DNA from: an uncultured Anaerovibrio sp.
Lineage (GTDB): Bacteria > Bacillota > Negativicutes > Selenomonadales > Selenomonadaceae
Direction of reading: 5' to 3'
Assembly (NCBI GenBank): GCA_934196075.1
Contig: CAKPVW010000013.1
Coordinates: forward strand, 1 to 42,194
Length of the DNA stretch: 42,194 bases
Shown here: one piece after another, positions 15,043-23,903 of the stretch
Layout of the letters: every line of letters starts with the position of its first letter
Numbering within the stretch: position 1 is the first letter of the stretch
Program-made: the position numbers and the translations under genes
The notes under the pieces: generated by a model
What the model was told of the DNA's origin: nothing
The model's input: the letters and a program-made list of their open reading frames with translations, nothing else
Database searches by the model: none

Positions 15043-16548
15043 TTATTTTTTCATGGTACCGGTTTCCTGGAATCTTTCATGCCAGGAAAGTGCCTCAGTG
15101 AGAATATGAGGAGTGTGGGCCTGTTTGGTCTCTTTCAAAGCTCTCTCATAATAATCCATCAGCATTGGCTTATAGTCAGGATGTGCGCAGTTCTCAATGA
15201 TAACCTTTGCTCTCTGACGAGGAGACAAACCACGAAGATCTGCCAGACCCTGCTCAGTAACAATGATATCAACATCATGCTCGGTATGATCTACATGAGA
15301 GCACATAGGCACGATGGAAGAAATAGCGCCATTCTTGGCTGTGGAAACTGTAAAGAATACAGTCAAATAAGCATTACGTGCAAAGTCACCAGAACCGCCA
15401 ATACCATTCATCATCTTGGTGCCCATGATGTGAGTGGAATTTACATTGCCGTAGATATCGCACTCAATGGCGGTATTCATAGCAATGATGCCGATACGGC
15501 GTGCGATTTCAGGGCTGTTAGCAACCTCCTGCGGACGCAGTACAATATGCTTTCTGTATTCCTTGATATTCTTGTAAAAACGCTCCAAACCCTCTGGAGA
15601 TGGGCTCAAAGCTGTACCAGAGGCGAATGCCAGCTTGCCTGCATCAATCAGGTCAAACATACCATCCTGAATAACCTCGGTAAATACTGTCAAATCCTTC
15701 AAGTCAGAATCAACAAAACCGCTGATAACAGCATTAGCTACAGCGCCTACGCCAGACTGCAATGGCAGCAGATTCTTTGGCATACGGCCAGCAGCAACCT
15801 CCTTATGGAGAAGCTCAATGAAATTCTGAGACATCTTGCGAGAATTTTCATCAATTTCACCAAGTCCACGAGTATGATCTGGAATATCGCAAGGTACGAT
15901 AAACTTAATCTTCTCTGGAGTACAAGGAATATATGGTGTGCCGATTCTGTCATTTGGCTTTACAACTGGGATTGGCAGACGATTTGGTGGATCCAAAGGT
16001 ACATATACATCATGCATACCCTCCAGTTCCAAAGGCTGAGTAGTGTTGACCTCAACGATAACTACGTCAGCGGTCTCAACATAAGAAGCACTGTTACCCA
16101 TGGAGGTGGTAGGAATGATGTTGCCCTCCTCGGTAATAGCGCAGGCCTCAACGATAGCTACATCGATTTTGCCGCCAAGGAAACCATAACGAGCCAACTG
16201 AGCAGACTCAGACAGATGCAGATCGCAATAATCAATCTTGCCGCTGTTAATGGCATTTCTCATATCCTTGTTGGTCTGATATGGCATACGGAACTTGATA
16301 CCATTAGCTCTTGCCAATGCACCATCTTCCTCATCGCCAGTGGAAGCACCTGTCCAAAGATTAATCTGGAAATGCTCCTTCTCCATACGGGCTGCCAAAG
16401 CCATTGGAACTGCCTTTGGATAACCAGATGGGGTGAAGCCGCTGGTACCAACGTTCATGCCTGGCTTAATGAAAGCCGCTGCCTCTTCTGCAGTTACGAT
16501 CTTTGCCTGTAGTTCTTTGTTACGTACACGATTGAGAATATCAATCAT
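15043..16548 (-). CDS. Acetyl-CoA hydrolase/transferase family: propionyl-CoA:succinate CoA-transferase
   Basis: The protein has 501 residues from the ATG at 16548, 7 nt after GGGGGAG (a TTG one codon upstream is less likely). It has two CoA-transferase domains. QSGVGAVANAV precedes the catalytic glutamate in FTEVIQDG (Glu about 291), and the C-terminal GIGGSGDFARNAY and VTEQGLADLRGLSPRQRA motifs are typical of the ScpC/Cat1 family. In this context it would move CoA from propionyl-CoA to succinate, closing the propionate cycle without spending ATP. Acetate or butyrate as acceptor is not excluded. It is the first gene of the seven-gene operon. Confidence 0.88.
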   Translation of the reverse strand: MIDILNRVRNKELQAKIVTAEEAAAFIKPGMNVGTSGFTPSGYPKAVPMALAARMEKEHFQINLWTGASTGDEEDGALARANGIKFRMPYQTNKDMRNAINSGKIDYCDLHLSESAQLARYGFLGGKIDVAIVEACAITEEGNIIPTTSMGNSASYVETADVVIVEVNTTQPLELEGMHDVYVPLDPPNRLPIPVVKPNDRIGTPYIPCTPEKIKFIVPCDIPDHTRGLGEIDENSRKMSQNFIELLHKEVAAGRMPKNLLPLQSGVGAVANAVISGFVDSDLKDLTVFTEVIQDGMFDLIDAGKLAFASGTALSPSPEGLERFYKNIKEYRKHIVLRPQEVANSPEIARRIGIIAMNTAIECDIYGNVNSTHIMGTKMMNGIGGSGDFARNAYLTVFFTVSTAKNGAISSIVPMCSHVDHTEHDVDIIVTEQGLADLRGLSPRQRAKVIIENCAHPDYKPMLMDYYERALKETKQAHTPHILTEALSWHERFQETGTMKK

Positions 16549-16692
16549 CAAAAATCTCCCCCTGTAATATACCTAAAATCTGCTATGAATCCTATGTCGA
16601 TGACTAAGGTTGCTCAGTTCATAACTAAAAGTTATCGACTTATCAAAGACAAGTTATCATAAAATTCATAGTACATATTAACCTTATTTAAA

Positions 16693-16721
16693 AGAATACC
16701 ACTATACATAAATTCAGTCAA
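16693..16721 (-). promoter_or_regulatory. Promoter of the propionate cluster
   Basis: On the minus strand, TTGACT and TATTCT are separated by 17 nt, about 145 nt before the CoA-transferase start. The promoter is enclosed by an inverted repeat (ACCACTA/TAGTGGT, 16698-16729), a possible operator. The rest of the 16549-16990 gap holds a second inverted repeat (16781-16805), a CGCAAAT/ATTTGCG palindrome near 16826-16841, and repeated GATAACTT-like motifs in the leader. No gene was found there. Confidence 0.55.
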
Positions 16722-16780
16722 GTAGTGGTTTTATGGATAGTTTAGAGGTTTTTGAACAAATGTCCAATTGTACTTATCCA

Positions 16781-16805
16781 CTGAAACAATGTATTGTAGT
16801 GGTGT
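16781..16805. repeat. Inverted repeat upstream of the propionate-cluster promoter
   Basis: CCACT...AGTGG flanks an inner ACAAT-GT-ATTGT palindrome. The outer bases match those of the repeat around the promoter about 75 bp away, so both could be bound by the same regulator. No named operator is recognised. Confidence 0.4.
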
Positions 16806-16992
16806 ACTTTTTCTTGTTTTATATCGCAAATTTATTTGCGTTTGATGATACTATAACTCTTAGTAATCGATTGAACTAAATTACACTAATATTATACCAC
16901 AAATTCAAAATTTGTACTAATCTGTAGAGAAAAATTATTATTCTGTATCGTGATATGTATAACAAATTCATCTAACATGAAATTTTGACAAC

Positions 16993-17019
16993 AAAAAAAC
17001 TTCTCATTTCTGAGAAGTT
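16993..17019 (-). terminator. Terminator of the tRNA array
   Basis: A perfect 9-bp stem with a 4-nt loop (AACTTCTCA/TGAGAAGTT) is followed on the minus strand by a run of T. It lies about 13 nt after the last tRNA. Confidence 0.9.
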
Positions 17020-17031
17020 CTAGATACAAAA

Positions 17032-17108
17032 TGGTCGGAGCGACAGGATTCGAACCTACGACCCCCTGGTCCCAAGCCAGGTGCTCTACCAAACTGAGCT
17101 ACGCCCCG
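17032..17108 (-). tRNA. tRNA-Pro (anticodon TGG), copy 2
   Basis: The gene is 77 nt including an encoded CCA end. The cloverleaf is complete: 7-bp acceptor stem (CGGGGCG/CGCTCCG), D-arm, anticodon loop CTTGGGA giving TGG, and T-arm with TTCGAAT. It is identical to the copy at 17352-17428 and is the last gene of the array. Confidence 0.97.
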
Positions 17109-17268
17109 ATTTTAACTTCGTCTCACCCCATTATACTTCGTCATTTCATCGTCGTTGTTCAGTGAACGTACCATAGTACGACTCCTTCACACTCCTCGAA
17201 ATAACCCGTCTACTGGCGTGATACTCGTTACAATGCAAACTATATATAAAATTGTTGTTGTAAATAAA

Positions 17269-17345
<77 letters not shown>

Positions 17346-17351
17346 AAAAAG

Positions 17352-17428
17352 TGGTCGGAGCGACAGGATTCGAACCTACGACCCCCTGGTCCCAAGCCAG
17401 GTGCTCTACCAAACTGAGCTACGCCCCG
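17352..17428 (-). tRNA. tRNA-Pro (anticodon TGG), copy 1
   Basis: This is the first tRNA of the array and is identical over its 77 nt to the copy at 17032-17108. The CCA end is encoded. It starts about 15 nt downstream of the -10 element of a strong promoter. Confidence 0.97.
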
Positions 17429-17442
17429 ACAACGCAAGAAAT

Positions 17443-17471
17443 ATTATGCCACATCTTTCAAATCTTGTCAA
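17443..17471 (-). promoter_or_regulatory. Main promoter of the tRNA array
   Basis: On the minus strand, TTGACA and CATAAT are separated by 17 nt, directly before the first tRNA-Pro. Confidence 0.75.
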
Positions 17472-17527
17472 GCATTTTTTTGCTTTTTCAAAATCCGTCT
17501 TTAGCTCTTTCCTGCACAACATTGATA

Positions 17528-17556
17528 ATTATATCAGCATATTTCAAAAAAAGCAA
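17528..17556 (-). promoter_or_regulatory. Possible second, upstream promoter of the tRNA array
   Basis: On the minus strand, TTGCTT and TATAAT are separated by 17 nt. It starts just after the stop codon of the HPt gene. Tandem promoters are common before stable-RNA genes, but this one is predicted by pattern only. Confidence 0.4.
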
Positions 17557-17560
17557 GTAT

Positions 17561-17908
17561 TTATTCAATAATTTTTTTCATTTTTTCTCGCTGAGCCATA
17601 ATACCTTCCCACACGCTTAAAGCATTGTCAGGTATTTTGCCCACTCGAAAATCCTCAACAATATCCACTACTTGATTATACACCAGTGTAATCCCCATAT
17701 TGGCACTAATCCCCTTCAAATCATGAGCAGCGCCAAAAGCTGCCTTCACATCACCAGCCTTGATAGCTTTCCCCAATTCCTCAAAGGATTCATCATTTAC
17801 ATATTTGGTAAAGCATTTTCCGTAAAAATCCTCATTGTTCAAAAACCTGCCCATGGCCTCATTAACCTTACAGCCATAATCGGTAAGTTTATCTATAAGA
17901 GCTGACAT
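17561..17908 (-). CDS. HPt-domain phosphotransfer protein
   Basis: The protein has 115 residues, a single histidine phosphotransfer four-helix bundle. The motif AHDLKGISANMG carries the phosphorylatable histidine. I chose the ATG at 17908, 8 nt after GGAGG; a GTG three codons earlier overlaps the spacer. HPt proteins relay phosphate between hybrid kinases and response regulators, and no kinase or regulator gene is in the window. It lies 47 nt downstream of the last Pel-operon gene on the same strand with no terminator seen between, so it may be co-transcribed and could tie Pel production to a phosphorelay. That role is inferred from position only. Confidence 0.85.
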   Translation of the reverse strand: MSALIDKLTDYGCKVNEAMGRFLNNEDFYGKCFTKYVNDESFEELGKAIKAGDVKAAFGAAHDLKGISANMGITLVYNQVVDIVEDFRVGKIPDNALSVWEGIMAQREKMKKIIE

Positions 17909-17955
17909 TACCCGCACCTCCAGAAATTTGCTTCATCTACATTTTAACAAGAATT

Positions 17956-18966
17956 TTACTGATTAGCAATATCCTCAAATACATAAAAAACATCAATTAC
18001 ATCCAGAAATGCTCCGTCAAAGCCAGCTGCCAATATCTGGTCCAGATAAGACTGCGGACTTCCCATCAACATCTTCTGCCAGTCCTTGCTCCAATATCTA
18101 ACTCTATAATTGCCTTCCCAATCACCGTTGGCTATCCACATCCAGTCAGGAGGATTTGTTCCCCACTGAGACTGCCAATAAGGCCGATAATCCTCTGCCT
18201 CCCCCACACTCATATAGGAAGCTACCAGACGCCGGCTGCCACCTGGCTTGTATTGCAGCCTAGCCACATCCTGAGGTGTCAGCATAGAGTCACCATAATA
18301 AGCATCTATAATGAGCAAATCATAATTGCTGGCTGCCAAACTAGCAATATAAGACTCCTTAGAGGAAAATGCCTCTGGATTTAACAGTACCAAATAGTTT
18401 TTGGCCTGAGACAGCTCTGTGCAGGCCCTGTCATTGTTATTATTAGGTGCTTCCTTAGGCAATCTATCCAAATCCCTACGGGCAGATACCCAGCCCAAAT
18501 AGCCATAATCTCTGTCCTCTCGGTAGGATTTCTGGGTTTCTGGCTTTTCTCGGCAGTAATCCAAAACCAAAGGCACTACCCCAGACTTTTTGGCCTCTGC
18601 CAATAAATCATGGAAAATTTCCTGATCCTCTACAGGAGTAGGATTATCCATAGCCATATCCCAGCCATAGTTTACAGACTCCACCATTACCCCATCCAAA
18701 TGGGATTTCAGCTTGTCACAATCCTCCTCAGAAAACATTTCATTGCTTTCCATCAGATCAGCCCCACCATTGGCTATAATGAAAAAATCTCCCGTGCCAT
18801 GTTCTTGTCCATATTCCTTAATATCACAAATAAGATTGCCCATTTCCTGACGATAAGCAATCTCCTCGTTACTACTGTTATTGGCGGCAGCAATATTGTG
18901 ATAGGTATATAGCCCTGCCAGAGAAGCAACAATTCCGGCAGCAGCCAGCAAAATTTTTATTTTCAT
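17956..18966 (-). CDS. GH114/GH166-like glycoside hydrolase (separate PelA hydrolase module)
   Basis: The protein has 336 residues. An N-terminal signal or anchor helix (about 4-22) places it in the periplasm. The rest is a TM1410/endo-alpha-1,4-polygalactosaminidase TIM barrel: DLLIIDAYYGD (D221), VASYMSVGEAEDYRPYW (E256, E258), DWEGNYRVRYW and GFDGAFLDVIDVF (D322). In Pseudomonas, PelA joins such a hydrolase to a deacetylase in one chain. Here the deacetylase is a separate gene four positions upstream, so PelA appears split. It would trim or release the galactosamine-rich polymer. Its start codon follows the outer-membrane gene's stop directly, indicating translational coupling. Confidence 0.82.
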   Translation of the reverse strand: MKIKILLAAAGIVASLAGLYTYHNIAAANNSSNEEIAYRQEMGNLICDIKEYGQEHGTGDFFIIANGGADLMESNEMFSEEDCDKLKSHLDGVMVESVNYGWDMAMDNPTPVEDQEIFHDLLAEAKKSGVVPLVLDYCREKPETQKSYREDRDYGYLGWVSARRDLDRLPKEAPNNNNDRACTELSQAKNYLVLLNPEAFSSKESYIASLAASNYDLLIIDAYYGDSMLTPQDVARLQYKPGGSRRLVASYMSVGEAEDYRPYWQSQWGTNPPDWMWIANGDWEGNYRVRYWSKDWQKMLMGSPQSYLDQILAAGFDGAFLDVIDVFYVFEDIANQ

Positions 18967-21009
18967 TTAAAAGCTCCTATTGTAATTCAGCATAACACCC
19001 CAGCTACGATAATTGGCATCTCCCTGCTGTCGCAATATTCCCCGCTCCATATCCAGAGATAAGCTGTTTTTATCATCCATACGCCAATCATAGCCAAGAG
19101 AAACAGAAAACCTCCGCCCAGAAGCACTGGTAAGCCTAGTCAATGGATCATAGCTCTCTCCATCTGCTCGCAGCCAATTAGCAAACAATCTCAGCTGTCT
19201 TTTACTATCAAATTGATGGAAATATCCTGCACCATAATACAGCCGATGCATACCTGAGCCAGGAGCCAAACCATTATCATAGGCTGTGCTCCGATCAAAG
19301 GTCCAGGCACCATAGGCACCCCAGGAATCCTTTGGGGTAAACCAGCTGCGGTAATACCCTCGCAGGCCAAGGCCATCCCCCTCGGTAAAGCTGTAATCAT
19401 TGGCTGTGCCGCTAATAGAGGATTTATCACTATTATTCGTATATTGGAATTTCAGCATATAATGAGTTTTCTTATCTGTATGCAAATATTCCAGCTCATT
19501 AGTCCATTGATTACCGGGATGCATATTCCCAGTTACACTATCATAGTCCTCCTCATAAGCTCCTCGAAAAGAATAGGAGCCGCGCCAGGTCATACTGGTA
19601 TATTTATCCAAATGGCGAACGACTTCCATGCGAGGGGTAAAATTCCAGCCCTCCCCCAGTCTGGAAACTCTAGCCAGATAATCAGGCACCACAGCATTGC
19701 CATTTGTACGGCTGCTGCCTGTAGGCAGATTAACCTCCAAGCCATAACGCACATCATAAACAGGATGCTTATTGGTATACATAGCGGTCAAAGAAGTATC
19801 CGTCAAACCTGACATCTCTCCTCCAGCCAGACCTGTATTGGACATAACATAGGCATTGCTTAAGGAAAAATCATAATGATTCTTGCTCCAATAAAAGGAA
19901 TTGCCACTGTAGAGCTGATGACCACTGCGTCCCTCCGGCCCTTGCCAGCTATAATATTCCAGGCTCTTTTGCGCCCCCATGCCCTCACCAAAATGCAAAA
20001 GGCCAAAGCGGGCCAAGTCCACATCCTTATGAGCCTCATCCAAATCTGCTACAGCCTGCTGTCTATTGGTGATAGCTTCATCTCTCTCCTGGGTGCAAAT
20101 ATTTACATCCTGAATGCAATCCAGCACATCCTGCTTATTCTGAGCCACCTCTATCTGCAGCTCTATAATGTTCTGTCGAGCATCAGCCTCTGCCTCCTCA
20201 GCCTCCAGCTGCTGCGCCTTCAACTCATCCAGATACTCACTAACCGAATCAAAATATTCTCTGGCTTCCTCTACCTCTCTGTCCAGCTCAGCCATTCTCT
20301 CCCAATAGGCATCCTGCTCAGCCTGAGCCTCAGCAGCATCGTAGCCATCTCCCTCACCGCTGAATCTGGCCTCAATCTCTGGCAGACGATTACTTTCATA
20401 GCCTACCTCCGCCCAGGCCTCCTGAATCCACTGCGCCCGCTGTTCATCACTGGCTGTCCAGCCACCACCAGCTCCTGCACTATAGGGCTGGTCTACAGTA
20501 GCTGCTTCCTGCACATCCACACATTGCTGCAGCTGAGCCTGAGCCTCATACCAGGTAGGGAGATAATCTGCCACAGCCTGCTGACTAGCAATAGCCTGCT
20601 GTGTCAGCTCTATACGGTTCGCCCTTGCCTCCGCTAGTTCCTTTTCTGTTTCTGCCAAAATCTCCTCTGCCTGCTGTTGATTGTCCTGAGCCTGCAAAAG
20701 ATTCTCCTCTGCATCCCGACAGGTCTGGATAGCTTCATCCAAATACTGCTGAGCCAAAGCTGCATTGTTGACAGCATCTACCACCCAGTCCTTGGCCGCA
20801 TCATAAGCATTAATGCTCTCCAAGCTATCCTGCATATAATCAAAATCATTATTAATATCCTGTAATACATTTAGAGCGGCATTAGACTGTTGGGGGACAC
20901 CTACCGCCAAGCTTCCCAAAACAGCAGCGGCAGCTTTTTGACGATTGTGACTAGCTTGCCTGCGTTGCTGCAGTAACAAACGGCGTTGCCGTATTCTGGA
21001 CATTCGCAT
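18967..21009 (-). CDS. Outer-membrane beta-barrel protein with long helical hairpin; candidate Pel export porin
   Basis: The protein has 680 residues. A signal peptide with a long Arg-rich start and a hydrophobic stretch (26-37) ends near SNAA (42-45). Two long, Gln/Glu/Ala-rich helical arms (about 55-170 and 225-335) are joined by a Gly-rich linker (about 177-224), a pattern expected for an antiparallel coiled-coil hairpin. Residues from about 345 to 680 alternate polar and aromatic residues as in a beta-barrel and end with a terminal Phe, the usual outer-membrane signature. Four cysteines (97, 163, 298, 305) lie in the helical part. There are no SLH, TPR or POTRA domains, so it is not PelB. 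It lies 18 nt after pelG, with AGGAGG before the ATG. Confidence 0.75.
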   Translation of the reverse strand: MRMSRIRQRRLLLQQRRQASHNRQKAAAAVLGSLAVGVPQQSNAALNVLQDINNDFDYMQDSLESINAYDAAKDWVVDAVNNAALAQQYLDEAIQTCRDAEENLLQAQDNQQQAEEILAETEKELAEARANRIELTQQAIASQQAVADYLPTWYEAQAQLQQCVDVQEAATVDQPYSAGAGGGWTASDEQRAQWIQEAWAEVGYESNRLPEIEARFSGEGDGYDAAEAQAEQDAYWERMAELDREVEEAREYFDSVSEYLDELKAQQLEAEEAEADARQNIIELQIEVAQNKQDVLDCIQDVNICTQERDEAITNRQQAVADLDEAHKDVDLARFGLLHFGEGMGAQKSLEYYSWQGPEGRSGHQLYSGNSFYWSKNHYDFSLSNAYVMSNTGLAGGEMSGLTDTSLTAMYTNKHPVYDVRYGLEVNLPTGSSRTNGNAVVPDYLARVSRLGEGWNFTPRMEVVRHLDKYTSMTWRGSYSFRGAYEEDYDSVTGNMHPGNQWTNELEYLHTDKKTHYMLKFQYTNNSDKSSISGTANDYSFTEGDGLGLRGYYRSWFTPKDSWGAYGAWTFDRSTAYDNGLAPGSGMHRLYYGAGYFHQFDSKRQLRLFANWLRADGESYDPLTRLTSASGRRFSVSLGYDWRMDDKNSLSLDMERGILRQQGDANYRSWGVMLNYNRSF

Positions 21010-21027
21010 TATATTTTCCTCCTTTCC

Positions 21028-22476
21028 TTAGTTTAATTTATCCCCATACAGATAAGCCGCCAATTTGGTAAAAATACCATTAGTGTGTTCAAAGAACACC
21101 GGCCTGCTGCAAAATACAAAATAATTAATTCTCTGACAAAAATATTGTAACCGCCAAATAGCCACAGCACAAGCCAACACAGCTGCCAGGAAGAAAGTAA
21201 AGCCATAGCTTATCTCTCCTACCAGCTGTCCTACTATACCAAATACCAGATTTGCCAGCAGGAAGCTGCCTGTTATAATCAAAGCACCATGCTGATCCTC
21301 CAGATAAAGAAGCAGGGTATATACCACCTGCAGGATGCCACAGAAAAATGCCCCTAAAACCAAAAGGCGATAGATATTTACATCCTGATAAGCCACTCCT
21401 CCCAAGGTCAGAAAATAACTGCCCAAGGCTAGGAATATCAAAGAAAATACCAGCTGGAACTCCATGATATTCTTAAACTCTGTCCACAGGGTATAAAGCA
21501 AATCCTTCCGGGAATCATCCACCTCTTTAAGATTACCTTTTTGCGTAATATAGGTAAAATATATGGCATATTGCTCATAAAATTTTAGCTCCATGGAAAC
21601 CACAAACATAATCATAATGGGCAGGATGGACAAAAAGGCATAAAAAGTAATTACATCATACCTTGGAGAATAAAGGTACGTACCTGCCACCATAACTCCC
21701 CAGGAGCTGTTCCAAACAATAAAATTTGCCACATAGATAGACAAGGTATAAAAAATTATCAGCAAAAACAGTTTGTAATGCTGCTCGAAATATGGCAAAA
21801 ACTCAAAATTCATGGCTTGGGATGGATACCCAAAATATCTAACAATCTGCACCATAAAGCACAAATCCAGAATCCCCACTCCTATACACATGGAAAGCAT
21901 GGTGCCCTCCACAGGAGTCATAAAACCATATTGCAGATTCAGCCAGGTAAGAACAATGCTTATGGCCGCTCCCGCAAAATAACTGGCAAATATGGATTTA
22001 TAATCCTTGAGAGCTGTTAAATATACCATTTGCAGCCACATGGCTATCATTTCCGCAAAAAAGGTATAGGTTATCAGCTTCAGATGCAAGGGCAGAGGCT
22101 TATCCCAATAAAACAGCATGGCAGCCACTGCCCCTGCCAGCTGAGCCATAAAAATTATTCCATAACAGGAACCGGAGACATTCTCATATTCCCCTTCATA
22201 CAAACAATCTGCCAAGTATCTAGTTATAATAATAGAAAAACCACAGGAAATCAACTGGGAAAATACAAATGGATAAATCACTGAGGAAACATATAGCTGG
22301 CTGTTATTTACATCAATGCCATAGCGAAGAAATAAAAGCTGAATAGCCAGAACCATAGTGGTTAGCAAGGCAAAAGGGCCTGCTGTAATCACCGCAGAAT
22401 AGCCATAGGCCATGGCATGACCGGTCAAAGTACGGCGATTAAAAAGTTTTTTCAATTCAAAGCCAATCCCTGCCAT
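21028..22476 (-). CDS. pelG: PelG: inner-membrane Pel polysaccharide transporter
   Basis: The protein has 482 residues with about 12 transmembrane segments and belongs to the MOP/MATE-like flippase superfamily. The start MAGIGFELKKLF and the following AYGYSAVITAGPF segment are hallmarks of PelG. It should form the inner-membrane synthase/export complex with PelD, PelE and the glycosyltransferase PelF, moving the growing Pel polymer across the membrane. The start codon overlaps the pelF stop (TAATG), so the two are translationally coupled. The next gene downstream encodes the outer-membrane protein. Confidence 0.95.
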   Translation of the reverse strand: MAGIGFELKKLFNRRTLTGHAMAYGYSAVITAGPFALLTTMVLAIQLLFLRYGIDVNNSQLYVSSVIYPFVFSQLISCGFSIIITRYLADCLYEGEYENVSGSCYGIIFMAQLAGAVAAMLFYWDKPLPLHLKLITYTFFAEMIAMWLQMVYLTALKDYKSIFASYFAGAAISIVLTWLNLQYGFMTPVEGTMLSMCIGVGILDLCFMVQIVRYFGYPSQAMNFEFLPYFEQHYKLFLLIIFYTLSIYVANFIVWNSSWGVMVAGTYLYSPRYDVITFYAFLSILPIMIMFVVSMELKFYEQYAIYFTYITQKGNLKEVDDSRKDLLYTLWTEFKNIMEFQLVFSLIFLALGSYFLTLGGVAYQDVNIYRLLVLGAFFCGILQVVYTLLLYLEDQHGALIITGSFLLANLVFGIVGQLVGEISYGFTFFLAAVLACAVAIWRLQYFCQRINYFVFCSRPVFFEHTNGIFTKLAAYLYGDKLN

Positions 22477-23903
22477 TAGCCCTCAGCTCCTTCCAATTGT
22501 TGATATATTTCTCGGTAAGAATTAATAAAATTTTCGTAGGTATAACCATTTTTTACTCTCTGCCAGCCTATCTGCCCCATCTTATGCCGTAAATCGAAGT
22601 TTTTAGCCAGGCGGATAATCTCCTTGGCCATCTGCTCATAATCCATGGGAGCCACCACTGTTCCTGCTGGGCCTAAATCATCATTAGATGCACCATATAT
22701 CAATTCCCGGCAGCAGCCTACATCCGTAGTAACAAAGGGACGTCTGGCGGCCTGTCCCTCCAGCACTGCCAAGGGCTGTCCCTCACTGATACTGGATAAT
22801 AATACAATATCCAGCTGAGGGAATACCTCTGCCACATTTACAGAGCCAGTAAACTCAACATTTTTCAGCTTTAGAGTTTCCACAGTCTGCAGGCACATTT
22901 TATAATAATCCGGATCCTCGGCATAAGGCCCTATTACCTTAAGGCAGGCATCTGGAAAAACCTGCTGTACCAAAAGAAAGGCTCGCAGCATGGTAACAAT
23001 ATCCTTAATAGGCACCACCCGCACTACCCCTCCAATAACCAAAGGACCATCATGGTCTGTAAGCTCTGGTATATGGGCGAATCTTTCCATACGAATACCA
23101 TTAGGTACGATGCGGATTTTATCAGGATGACAGCCCAGCTCCTGCTCAATAATAGCATTGCGCTCAAATAGAGTTACCACCATATTAGCAGTTGTATAGG
23201 CCAGCTTAGCAATATTATAAAAATACTGTATCCAGACAGATTTAAAATCCCCCTTGGCCCAGCCACATTTGACAATTTCTGTTTCTCTTTCCCGGGAATA
23301 AATACCATGCTCCGTAATCAAGAAGGGCTTGTGATACATTTTGGCCGCAATACTGCCAATAATACCACAGTATCCCGTTGCCACGGTATGATACAAATCA
23401 GCCTGTGGTAAGGGATGATGGAAGAAATAAAACAAAGGCAAAAGCATGGATCTCATGGTCCAGAAAAAATCTGTAAAGGGCAGATAGCTGTATTTATCCG
23501 CATAAACCTGACTGATAATATCAAAAAAATCACTGCTCATAAAAATGGTCAAAGGATTTTTCTTATGCTTTGCCTGAGAAAACATATTGACAATGGTTTC
23601 TATATCAATAGGCTTTTCTCCCACCACCAAATCATATAAGCACTGTCTTTCCTGAGCATTGAGAATATTCTCCTGCAGCTTAGGTGAATGACAGCTCAAA
23701 ATCTCATCCAGAAAAACCTCCTGAATGCCTACCACATTGGCAGGGAATTTGTATTTAAACTTACCTCTATCACGAGAATCTGCCCCAATGGCATAAATAA
23801 AAAATTCATATTCAGGCAATCCCTCCATCAGCATCTGAAGCCAGGAGGAAACACCTCCTACTACATAGGGATAGGCCCCCTCTACCAGCATGCATATTCT
23901 CAT
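22476..23903 (-). CDS. pelF: PelF: GT4-family Pel polysaccharide glycosyltransferase
   Basis: The protein has 475 residues. The N-terminal half is the DUF3492-type acceptor domain starting MRICMLVEGAYPYVVGGVSSW, with a conserved TEHGIYSRERE segment. The C-terminal half is a GT-B donor domain with the EX7E motif (SEGQPLAVLEGQAA) and TTDVGCCREL. PelF is a soluble cytoplasmic enzyme that polymerises UDP-activated N-acetylgalactosamine/glucosamine or galactose into Pel. Gene order and TAATG overlaps with both neighbours place it in the operon core. The assignment is strong because PelF is distinct among GT4 enzymes. Confidence 0.95.
   Translation of the reverse strand: MRICMLVEGAYPYVVGGVSSWLQMLMEGLPEYEFFIYAIGADSRDRGKFKYKFPANVVGIQEVFLDEILSCHSPKLQENILNAQERQCLYDLVVGEKPIDIETIVNMFSQAKHKKNPLTIFMSSDFFDIISQVYADKYSYLPFTDFFWTMRSMLLPLFYFFHHPLPQADLYHTVATGYCGIIGSIAAKMYHKPFLITEHGIYSRERETEIVKCGWAKGDFKSVWIQYFYNIAKLAYTTANMVVTLFERNAIIEQELGCHPDKIRIVPNGIRMERFAHIPELTDHDGPLVIGGVVRVVPIKDIVTMLRAFLLVQQVFPDACLKVIGPYAEDPDYYKMCLQTVETLKLKNVEFTGSVNVAEVFPQLDIVLLSSISEGQPLAVLEGQAARRPFVTTDVGCCRELIYGASNDDLGPAGTVVAPMDYEQMAKEIIRLAKNFDLRHKMGQIGWQRVKNGYTYENFINSYREIYQQLEGAEG

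Noticed and set aside
15079..16512. 477-codon open frame opposite the CoA-transferase gene
   Set aside because: Antisense shadow with Cys/Trp/His-rich, non-protein-like composition.
16552..16690. Possible cobalamin riboswitch before the B12-dependent mutase operon
   Set aside because: The leader is too short and I found no B12-box or matching junction sequence. Only short AT-rich repeats are present.
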